Below, piece after piece: positions 8,721 to 15,744 of a stretch of DNA of 64,000 bases. The stretch is taken from assembly GCA_903828595.1 (NCBI GenBank), contig CAIKMS010000033.1, positions 124,001-188,000 on the forward strand, written 5' to 3'. Made by a program: the position numbers and the translations under genes. The notes beneath the pieces are model-generated. The model did not search any database. It saw only the letters and a program-made list of their open reading frames with translations, and was not told where the DNA came from. Each line of letters begins with the position of its first letter. The first letter of the stretch is position 1. This DNA is from an uncultured Pseudomonadota bacterium. GTDB lineage: Bacteria > Pseudomonadota > Gammaproteobacteria > Steroidobacterales > Steroidobacteraceae.

Positions 8721-10322
8721 CTATCGCAAGCTGCTTAGGTACTCGCGAAACAACGTGATGCTCGATAAGACCTTGGGCGGCTGGTAAGAGTGCGTCGGGT
8801 AAGCCAATACGCACTCTAAGGACTCAGCGAGTGTTATTCCCCTACGCAGCCGTGCCCTAACGCGGCGCGCTGCCACATAGGCAAGCAATCCTTGCCGATC
8901 ATCAGCCGTAACGTCCCTAAACGCTCGCGTTGTGACCTGACTTGCACCCGCCCTGATCGGCAACACCGTGGTCACCGAAACGCCATCTTGGTAATGATCA
9001 ACCACTGTGTTCGGGGCCCAATATTCTCGCCTCGCATGGGATGAATCACCCTGTGCAACAAGGCGAACTCGCCCCGCGGCAGAATCCACCAGCAAGTCCG
9101 AGGACCTACCCTCCAGCGCATCGAGAGACACCGGAGACTCAAAATCTGCCTCGAGCCAATGTTCCACCACCGTTTTCCAATCAGCCTCCACACTCCATTG
9201 CCAGGCACTCAACTGCGGTACAACCTGCGCTATTGGACTATCACCTAAGGGATCAGGCAGTGAGCTGACCGCCCGATGTCGGGCGGGCGCTAAAAAGATT
9301 AGTCCGCGACGGACAACCACCCCTAAAGGCTCCAATGGCACCTGGCCCTCCCTTACCGGACGACCGTTCAGGTCCCAAGACAGCTTGTGAACTGAACAGT
9401 GAAGAGCTTGAGAGCCGTGTCGCCCGACACTCAACAACTGGTGCGGAGACTGAGTACAACGGTTCACAAAAGCCTGCACGGTACCGCTAGGGGAATAACA
9501 AAGTAATGTAGGCAACAAGGCTGTGCCGCCCGCTTGCACGGGACTTTGCGAAGAAACGTCAGACACGTGCCCCAAAAACTGACCAGCCTCTACGAGGCCC
9601 CGAGAACACTCCATCGCAAAGTCTGACCCGACACCGAAGCGACGAATCGCACCGGTAGGCACGGTATAGTTTTCATCGGTTCCAAACTGACGCGGAAAAA
9701 TCGAGTGCAGGTACGCCATGCAACGCGCTCTGGCGGCTCGACGGTCTATGTCGGACTCGACCTGAAAGGCGAAGCCTTGCCACAACACTTCCAACAAGCC
9801 GATAAAACCGATAGACAACGCATCGACATCCAAGTGCGTCTCGCCGCACTGCAGCACCAACCGCCCGATCAACTCGCGTACCAGGGCTACAAAACTATCG
9901 TCTTTGTGCCCACAAATCTCGTAGTATTCCTGTCGAGCAGTGGCCTCACCCCAAAAGGCATACCAGACAGAAATCTTTCGTGGGCTGGCTAAATTGGGAT
10001 CTAGATAGAGCTCCACCAAACGACGCATGGCCAGAACCGGCGTCTCGCGCAGGGCTGACACAGGGCCGAGCACGGCTTCGTCAAACTCAGTGGCCAGATA
10101 CTGTAGCGAGGCGACCAGCATCGCGGCTTTGGAGCGAAAATAGAAACGAACGATTCCGGGGGACAAATTGGCTATCGCAACAACCTTTTCAACTGTCGTT
10201 CGTGATGGCCCGTGAATGTGCAATGCCGAAATACAGGCATCGATCAATCGCTGTCGCTGCCGATTTCGTGTACCTCGGGCAAGCCGTACAGGCGCGCTAT
10301 TCTGGGATTCCTCTTCAGTCAC
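8721..10322 (-). CDS. TetR-family regulator fused to a degenerate Rieske-oxygenase-like domain
   Basis: A 533-aa protein, about 2.5 times a normal TetR regulator. Residues 15-70 form a TetR helix-turn-helix (TTVEKVVAIANLSPGIVRFYF) and 75-210 match the BetI-like ligand domain. Residues about 239-345 then parallel the Rieske domain of the neighbouring oxygenase: VQAFVNRC aligns with VRAFHNVC, and ALHCSVHKLSWDLNG aligns with SITCPYHGWTYRYDG. The first cluster pair has become C289-x-Q291 while C309-x2-H312 is kept. Further on, DWKTVVEHWLEADF aligns with DWKLAMDNYLESYH, replacing the first iron histidine by F394; the second is also absent. It is probably a non-catalytic ligand sensor. I chose GTG at 10322 because GGGGAG lies 7 nt upstream; TTG at 10337 is the longer option. 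It is convergent with the oxygenase, with a 19-bp gap. Confidence 0.8.
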   Translation of the reverse strand: MTEEESQNSAPVRLARGTRNRQRQRLIDACISALHIHGPSRTTVEKVVAIANLSPGIVRFYFRSKAAMLVASLQYLATEFDEAVLGPVSALRETPVLAMRRLVELYLDPNLASPRKISVWYAFWGEATARQEYYEICGHKDDSFVALVRELIGRLVLQCGETHLDVDALSIGFIGLLEVLWQGFAFQVESDIDRRAARARCMAYLHSIFPRQFGTDENYTVPTGAIRRFGVGSDFAMECSRGLVEAGQFLGHVSDVSSQSPVQAGGTALLPTLLCYSPSGTVQAFVNRCTQSPHQLLSVGRHGSQALHCSVHKLSWDLNGRPVREGQVPLEPLGVVVRRGLIFLAPARHRAVSSLPDPLGDSPIAQVVPQLSAWQWSVEADWKTVVEHWLEADFESPVSLDALEGRSSDLLVDSAAGRVRLVAQGDSSHARREYWAPNTVVDHYQDGVSVTTVLPIRAGASQVTTRAFRDVTADDRQGLLAYVAARRVRARLRRGITLAESLECVLAYPTHSYQPPKVLSSITLFREYLSSLR

Positions 10323-10482
10323 AAACGCACTCCCCAACGAGCATCAAACGACGTAAAAAAAGCGCCGATTCGCGTCGCCAGCAACACTAGCTTCGATGAC
10401 CCTCAAGCATATCCGCCTATGAGCCGCAATGCCGCTAATTCTGGTATCGACGCGCGACGGCGACTCACGGTAGATTAGGAGC

Positions 10483-11424
10483 ATGGCCCTGTATCCCGAA
10501 CACGAATCTCTGCGCGCCCAAAGCAACGACGGTCGCCACTCGCTACATCGACTCAATCGATGGCTGATCATCTTCCCGCCGCTCGCATTTTTAGTCGTGT
10601 TCTTTTTAGTGCCATTTGCATTTGCGTTCAAAATCAGTTTTGCACAAACGGCTGTACACATACCGCCCTTCACGGATTTGGTCACCCATTACAGTGATGG
10701 TGAGCTGGGAATATCACTGAATTTTGGTAACTACGCGTATCTTTTCACTGATAACGTCTATTTTATCTCGTATCTTTATTCTATTAAGACGGCGTTCTTT
10801 GCCACGATTGGATGCCTATTACTGGGCTACCCAATGGCTTATGCCATCGCCCGATCAAGCAAGGCCACACAGAATATTCTTCTGTTAATCATCGTCCTGC
10901 CATTTTGGACGTCATTTTTATTACGAGTTTACGCTCTGGAAAGTATCATTCGAGAAGGCGGCCTGCTGAACAATGTTCTGCTGTGGCTAGGCGTTATTAA
11001 ACAGCCCCTACAAATCATGCGAACCAGTTTTGCGGTATACCTTGGGATCATTTATTCGTACCTTCCCTTTATGATTCTCCCCTTGTTTGCCACTCTAGAA
11101 AAACTCGATCACACGCTTTTGGAAGCATCGGCAGATCTAGGAATGCCACCGTGGAAGTCGTTTCTGGCGATCACTTTGCCTTTATCAATACCCGGCATCA
11201 TCGCCGGATCCATGTTGGTTTTTATTCCAGCCATCGGAGAGTTTGTTATCCCATCCTTACTCGGCGGACCAGACAACCTAATGATTGGTCGGGTACTCTG
11301 GGATGAGTTCTTCAGCAACCACGATTGGCCAGTAGCCTCGGCGGTGGCCACCATGATTCTCATCCTCCTGGCCGGGCCCATCGCTCTTTATCAGTATTAC
11401 AACGTCAAAGACATGGAGCAGTAA
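10483..11424 (+). CDS. PotB-like ABC transporter permease
   Basis: A 313-aa inner-membrane permease with about six hydrophobic segments. The first is at residues 28-50, and the EAA coupling loop EASADLGMPPWKSF lies near residue 210, with the usual following glycine region. AGGAG sits very close to the ATG, so the start is plausible but not certain. The next permease begins 2 nt after its stop. With the PotC-like partner, PotD-like lipoprotein (12913) and PotA-like ATPase (282) it would form a complete importer whose genes are split over three transcription units around the TetR-Rieske regulator. Confidence 0.9.
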   Translation: MALYPEHESLRAQSNDGRHSLHRLNRWLIIFPPLAFLVVFFLVPFAFAFKISFAQTAVHIPPFTDLVTHYSDGELGISLNFGNYAYLFTDNVYFISYLYSIKTAFFATIGCLLLGYPMAYAIARSSKATQNILLLIIVLPFWTSFLLRVYALESIIREGGLLNNVLLWLGVIKQPLQIMRTSFAVYLGIIYSYLPFMILPLFATLEKLDHTLLEASADLGMPPWKSFLAITLPLSIPGIIAGSMLVFIPAIGEFVIPSLLGGPDNLMIGRVLWDEFFSNHDWPVASAVATMILILLAGPIALYQYYNVKDMEQ

Positions 11425-11426
11425 GG

Positions 11427-12257
11427 GTGACCCAGGGCCGCTTCAACTTGTCATTCACGATTTTGTTGCTGGGAATAGCCTTTCTGTATATCCCAATGCT
11501 GGTGTTAATCGGTTACTCATTTAATGGCTCGCCTTTAGCCAGTGTGTGGGGCGGCTTCTCGACTCAGTGGTATGGAACCCTCTTCCATAACAGACAAATT
11601 CTAGAGGCTGGCCTGTTATCGCTTCAGATTGCGCTGGTTGCCTCTACTGGCGCCATACTGCTTGGGCTACTAGCTGCCGTATCGCTAGTGCGCTTTCGCC
11701 GCTTTCCGGGGCGCTTACTCTTAACAGGTATGGTCAATGCTCCCTTGGTCATGCCTGAGATCATAACCGGCATTACCCAGTTGCTACTGTTCGTATCGAT
11801 GGTGCAGCTATTCGGCTGGCCACACAGAGGCTTCACCACGATCGTCATCTCTCACATCGTGTTTTGCTCTGCCTATGCAACCGTCACCATTCAATCGCGC
11901 CTGATAGGGGCTGATCGCTCATTAGAGGAAGCCGCCCGAGATTTGGGAGCGACCCCAGTGCGTGCTTTTATTGAGGTCACACTGCCTCTTATCATGCCGG
12001 CATTAGCGTCGAGCTGGCTGTTGAGTTTTATGCTCTCTCTCGACGATATTGTGATTTCGAGCTTTGTCTCTGGGCCCAGCGCTAGCACCCTTCCAATGGT
12101 GATCTACTCCAAGGTAAAACTCGGGGTAAGCCCTGAAATCAATGCTCTTGGAACACTGATTATCCTAACTATGGGTACTGGGATCGTATTGGCGGGCATC
12201 TGGATGAAGAAAAACGAGCGGCAGCGGCTAATCGACATCCAAATGGCCGAACAATAA
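11427..12257 (+). CDS. PotC-like ABC transporter permease
   Basis: A 276-aa second permease of the polyamine-type importer with about six membrane segments. The EAA loop EAARDLGATPVRAFIEVTLP is near residue 170, followed by the LSFMLSLDDIVISSF segment typical of PotC. The start is taken as GTG at 11427, 2 nt after the potB-like stop; an earlier in-frame ATG at 11325 lies wholly inside the upstream gene and would add a hydrophilic, proline- and histidine-rich stretch foreign to the family. It ends 16 bp from the convergent HD-domain gene. Confidence 0.9.
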   Translation: MTQGRFNLSFTILLLGIAFLYIPMLVLIGYSFNGSPLASVWGGFSTQWYGTLFHNRQILEAGLLSLQIALVASTGAILLGLLAAVSLVRFRRFPGRLLLTGMVNAPLVMPEIITGITQLLLFVSMVQLFGWPHRGFTTIVISHIVFCSAYATVTIQSRLIGADRSLEEAARDLGATPVRAFIEVTLPLIMPALASSWLLSFMLSLDDIVISSFVSGPSASTLPMVIYSKVKLGVSPEINALGTLIILTMGTGIVLAGIWMKKNERQRLIDIQMAEQ

Positions 12258-12273
12258 TCAAATTAAAGCAAGG

Positions 12274-12852
12274 CTAGCCTGGCTCCCCTACGTAGCGAGC
12301 GTCGTGGGGCTTACGGGAAAATATTTTTTCAACTAGCGGCACAAACGCTTCTAGCGGCAACGTGTCATAGGCTGGATCGAAAGAGCATTGATCCCACTTC
12401 TCGCAGAATGCGGCACAAGCTTCATACCAAGGGTGATCGCGATAACGATCGCGCATGTTGCGATCACCACCCAAGTGATGAACGTAGTAGTAGCATTGAA
12501 ATAAACCATGCTGCTCTACAATCCAGGTCACCTCGGCGCGCACGTAAGGGCGAATTAACTCAGCCGCAATAGCCGCGTGGTTATAGGGAGCTAAGTCATC
12601 ACCCACGTCATGAATAAGCGCTGCGACAATCAACTCGTCGTCCGCTCCATCCCGCATCGCACGAGTCGCCGACTGTAGCGAATGCTGCAGGCGCGAAATG
12701 GGATAGCCCTCCAGGGAGTGATCCAATCGTTCCAGTGCTTTGATGATACGACTGGGCAACAACTGTGCATCACGTAGCTCCGAGCGCTCTAAGAGCAAGT
12801 AGTCGTCGCGCGTGCCGTTTTCCATCTTTGTAAAACTTACAGTCGGAGTCAT
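12274..12852 (-). CDS. HD-domain protein, PhnZ/TmpB-like candidate diiron oxygenase
   Basis: A 192-aa HD-fold protein. Candidate metal ligands are H57 (LQHSLQ), H81-D82 (ALIHDVGD), H92 (YNHAA), H115 (EQHGLF) and D159 (CSFDP). This six-ligand layout matches mixed-valent diiron HD oxygenases such as PhnZ, TmpB and myo-inositol oxygenase as well as some phosphohydrolases. The conserved block after H115, rich in Tyr and His, and the WDQCSFDP segment recur in an uncharacterised family. ATG at 12852 has AAGGA 6 nt upstream. It follows the potD-like gene by 60 bp and is probably in its operon. A role in oxidising the imported substrate is plausible; a nucleotide phosphohydrolase is the alternative. 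Confidence 0.72.
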   Translation of the reverse strand: MTPTVSFTKMENGTRDDYLLLERSELRDAQLLPSRIIKALERLDHSLEGYPISRLQHSLQSATRAMRDGADDELIVAALIHDVGDDLAPYNHAAIAAELIRPYVRAEVTWIVEQHGLFQCYYYVHHLGGDRNMRDRYRDHPWYEACAAFCEKWDQCSFDPAYDTLPLEAFVPLVEKIFSRKPHDARYVGEPG

Positions 12853-12912
12853 AACCAATCCTTTGCCTTAAAGTAAAAGTCAATCTAATTGGCGCTTAGC
12901 GACGCGTAACCC

Positions 12913-14040
12913 CTAATGATTGGTCTTGATTCGCGTCCAGGTACGAGTACGGCGTCGCTCATCTTCAACGCTAACCTCAGTCGCCAGAAAGGTATGGGAC
13001 AGAATACTAGGTGGCGGATACAACGCCGGATCGTTGACGATAGCGGCATCAATAAACGGCGCCGAGGCCAGATTCGGATTGGGGTAATGAATTTCGTTAG
13101 TAATTTTAGCGATGACCCGCGGGCGCAAAATAAAATTCAAAAACCGATGCGCGTTTTCCGGATGGGGTGCCCCGGCCGGAATTAGGAAGCAGGTGAAGGC
13201 AGCATTTGAGCCCTCTTTAGGCACAGTAAATGCCAGGTTAATGGCAATGCCGGCTGCCCTCGCGCGCGCCTTAATGGTTGCATAATCGCTTGCCCAAGAC
13301 ATCGCGATGCACAGCTCCTTGTTGGCCATGGCAACAAGAAACTCACTGGAATCAAAATTTCTGATGTAGGGCCGAACCTTAGCGATCAGTTTCTCGACAT
13401 CTTTGAGGTCTTTAGGGTCGCGCGAATTGGGATCGCGTCCAAGATAGACCAGCGCTAGTTGAACCACATCCTCGGCAGAATCCAAAAAGCTCACGCCGCA
13501 GTCGGCAAATTTAGAAACAACTACAGGATCAAACAGCATCCGTAAACTATCGACAGGGGCGTCAGGCATTCGTGCTCGTATCAAATCAGCGTTGTACGCA
13601 AAACCGTTCAGCGAATTTAAATAGGGCACGGCATAGGCGTTGCCGGGATCCGCTTGCGTCAAGGCCTGCAGTGCTTTCGGGTCTAGGTTGCTCCAATTGG
13701 TAAGAAGTCTATGATCCAGCCGCTCGTAAGCCCCCGCTTTAATCTGGCGACTGAAAAAATCTTGCGCCGTGGCTACCACGTCATAGCCTGAGTCGCCGGC
13801 CATCAGTTTAGCTTCTAATGTGACGTCGGCATCGAAGGTGTCGTAGACCACCCGTATTCCTGTCTCTCGCTCAAAATCAGCGACGGTGCTCTTGCCGATG
13901 AAATCAACCCAGTTGTAGATGAGCAGAACTTTTTCTTCAGACCCCGGCGCGGCATTTTCAGAAGGCTTCTTTGTGCAGGCCGCCAGGCACAGGCCTGCCA
14001 CTAGGAGAACTGCTACCAGCAATTGACTCATACGCTTCAA
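12913..14040 (-). CDS. PotD/PotF-like substrate-binding lipoprotein
   Basis: A 375-aa periplasmic binding protein of the polyamine class. The signal peptide is MKRMSQLLVAVLLVAGLCLAAC in two parts: a basic start, a hydrophobic core and a lipobox LAAC with the acylated cysteine at C22. Mature family marks include LLIYNWVDFIGKST and the YDTFDADVTLEAKL segment. I keep the TTG start at 14040 because GGAG is well placed and the initial KR residues belong in a signal peptide; ATG at 14031 is possible. It is divergent from the carnitine operon and co-directional with the HD-domain gene. The ligand cannot be deduced. Confidence 0.88.
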   Translation of the reverse strand: MKRMSQLLVAVLLVAGLCLAACTKKPSENAAPGSEEKVLLIYNWVDFIGKSTVADFERETGIRVVYDTFDADVTLEAKLMAGDSGYDVVATAQDFFSRQIKAGAYERLDHRLLTNWSNLDPKALQALTQADPGNAYAVPYLNSLNGFAYNADLIRARMPDAPVDSLRMLFDPVVVSKFADCGVSFLDSAEDVVQLALVYLGRDPNSRDPKDLKDVEKLIAKVRPYIRNFDSSEFLVAMANKELCIAMSWASDYATIKARARAAGIAINLAFTVPKEGSNAAFTCFLIPAGAPHPENAHRFLNFILRPRVIAKITNEIHYPNPNLASAPFIDAAIVNDPALYPPPSILSHTFLATEVSVEDERRRTRTWTRIKTNH

Positions 14041-14275
14041 GGGCGACTCCGGAACATCTGGTTATTCAAGTGCAGTGAGTATTTGGTTAAATGAAACGGT
14101 CAGAGGCGTACTTAGGAACATGTGCTGACTGTATTATTCACGCTATAATATATAAACCAATAGTGCAGTCATTGTGCGATGCACCAACCCGACGGAGCTG
14201 GTCCGTTCGAACGGATCAGAAGCCGACAACTGCTCAGAATTTCTTTGACTAATGTGTTGAACCAGAGGACCCCAC
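14041..14275. promoter_or_regulatory. Divergent promoter region, binding protein / carnitine operon
   Basis: This 235-bp gap contains a consensus-like -10 box TATAAT at 14144-14149 for rightward transcription with only a weak -35. It also holds the strong palindrome at 14199-14218 and an AGAGGA ribosome-binding site just before the ATG at 14276. Confidence 0.5.
14199..14218. promoter_or_regulatory. Candidate operator palindrome of the carnitine operon
   Basis: TGGTCCGTTCGAACGGATCA: the central 14 bp (14202-14215) are a perfect palindrome and the 20-bp unit has one mismatched pair. It lies between the likely -10 box and the start codon, where a repressor would block transcription. The BetI-like TetR protein at 27102-27767 is the natural candidate. 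The half-site GGTCCGT also occurs at 29365-29371, upstream of the carnitine dehydrogenase. Confidence 0.5.
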
Positions 14276-15175
14276 ATGAATCCTGACGTCATTATCACCT
14301 GTGCCGTGACCGGCGACGACTCCAAGGTCACCAAAAGCCCGCATTGCGCAATTACACCCCGCGAAATTGCTGATACCGCGATAGCGGCTGCGAGGGCCGG
14401 AGCTGCCATTGTGCACATCCACGTGCGCGATCCGGAGACAGGCGAGTTCAGCATGCAGACCAAACACTACCGCGAGGTCGTTAAGCTGATTCGCGAGAGC
14501 GGTGTCGACGTCATTATCAACCTGACTTGCGGCATGGGCGGCTACATCGTCGTTGGCGACCATGGCCTGAAGGATACGCCAGCACCAGGCTCTGACTTCT
14601 GCAGTCAGGAAGATCGTATGAAGCACGTCATTGAACTGTGTGAGGAAGGTCTGTACCGGCCCGATATTGCCACGCTTGATTGCGGTAGCCTGAATTTCGG
14701 TGACGGCAACCGTGCTTACGTATCGACTCCCAACTATCTTCGCCGCGGCATGGAGATCGCCCGGGACCTAGGCGTAAAGCCTGAACTTGAGGTCTTCGAT
14801 ACGGGCAATCTCTGGTTTGTGAAGCAGACAATGAAAGAAGGTCTGCTTAATGACCCGACCATGATCCAACTTTGCATGGGTATTCCCTACGGCGTACCGG
14901 CGGACACCGGCCATTTACTGGCTATGGTTAATAGCCTGCCGGCCAACGCGGTCTGGAGTTCTTTCGCCATCAGCCGTATGCAGATGCCGTGGGTCGCGCA
15001 GTCCATTTTATTAGGTGGCCATGTGCGCGTGGGCCTAGAGGACAACTTGTACTTGAGCAAGGGCGTGTATGCCAGCAACGCCCAGCTGGTTGAGAAAGCT
15101 CGCACCATCATTGAAGCCATGGGCGCCAAGGTGATGTCGGCGGCCGATGCTCGTGAACGTCTGAAGCTGCGGTAA
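14276..15175 (+). CDS. cdhC: BKACE-family 3-dehydrocarnitine cleavage enzyme
   Basis: A 299-aa zinc-dependent beta-keto acid cleavage enzyme. With acetyl-CoA it would split 3-dehydrocarnitine into betainyl-CoA and acetoacetate. The zinc-binding HIH motif in AAIVHIHVRDP (H47, H49) and the N-terminal ITCAVTG strand are typical. The specificity call rests on context: a carnitine dehydrogenase, CaiD and two related thioesterases lie in the same locus. It is first in a plus-strand operon followed after 5 nt by a thioesterase. Other BKACE members cleave 3-keto-5-aminohexanoate or dehydroacyl substrates, so the activity is inferred rather than seen. Confidence 0.85.
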   Translation: MNPDVIITCAVTGDDSKVTKSPHCAITPREIADTAIAAARAGAAIVHIHVRDPETGEFSMQTKHYREVVKLIRESGVDVIINLTCGMGGYIVVGDHGLKDTPAPGSDFCSQEDRMKHVIELCEEGLYRPDIATLDCGSLNFGDGNRAYVSTPNYLRRGMEIARDLGVKPELEVFDTGNLWFVKQTMKEGLLNDPTMIQLCMGIPYGVPADTGHLLAMVNSLPANAVWSSFAISRMQMPWVAQSILLGGHVRVGLEDNLYLSKGVYASNAQLVEKARTIIEAMGAKVMSAADARERLKLR

Positions 15176-15180
15176 TCATC

Positions 15181-15657
15181 ATGGCTGGACGTGAAATTGG
15201 ACGAACAGCGATCGCTCCGGAATGGATCGACTACAACGGTCATCTGCGAGACGCGTATTACGCGGTCATACTCAGCGATGTCACTGATTCATTTATGGAT
15301 CAGATTGGCTTGGATTCGGCCTACAGGGAAAAGACGCATTGCACGCTCTACACGCTAGAAATGCATCTGCATTATCTTCTGGAGGTTAAGCAAAGCGACG
15401 AAGTCTCTGTGCAGCTGCGTCTGATCGCCCATGACAAAAAACGCATTCATGCGAGCTTTGAAATGTACGTCCCGCGTCATACCAGCCCTGTCTGCACGGC
15501 TGAGGCGATGCTGCTGCATGTCCATCAGGGAGAGACCGTGGGTTCCGCGCCATTTCCAAGTGAGGTCATGCAAGTGCTGGCGAATTGGCAGGAAGAGTCT
15601 GACGCGATGGCTCCAACCGAACCGCCGTCGCGTGCCATGGGTCTCAAAAGCCGTTGA
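15181..15657 (+). CDS. Hotdog-fold acyl-CoA thioesterase (betainyl-CoA/carnitinyl-CoA type)
   Basis: A 158-aa 4-hydroxybenzoyl-CoA-type thioesterase. WIDYNGHLRDAYY near residues 20-32 carries the conserved Asp and Gly-His of the family. It clearly resembles the C-terminal domain of the carnitine dehydrogenase fusion at 27775-29250 (WVDYNGHMSDFRY). Known carnitine loci carry a betainyl-CoA thioesterase (CdhB) beside cdhC, and hydrolysis of betainyl-CoA to glycine betaine is the expected job. Because a second copy is fused to the dehydrogenase, this free copy may instead act on carnitinyl-CoA. It begins 5 nt after cdhC. Confidence 0.8.
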   Translation: MAGREIGRTAIAPEWIDYNGHLRDAYYAVILSDVTDSFMDQIGLDSAYREKTHCTLYTLEMHLHYLLEVKQSDEVSVQLRLIAHDKKRIHASFEMYVPRHTSPVCTAEAMLLHVHQGETVGSAPFPSEVMQVLANWQEESDAMAPTEPPSRAMGLKSR

Positions 15658-15744
15658 GAGACAGTCCAGTCACTGGCGGGTACGCGTTGCCGCACCCGCC
15701 AGTGGGTAGGCTGAGCAAGATGATTCAGCATCCGTAGAGGAACC

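Noticed and set aside
11325..11426. Longer N-terminus for the PotC-like permease starting at an upstream ATG
   Set aside because: The extension lies inside the PotB-like gene and has no resemblance to permeases; GTG at 11427 directly follows the upstream stop.
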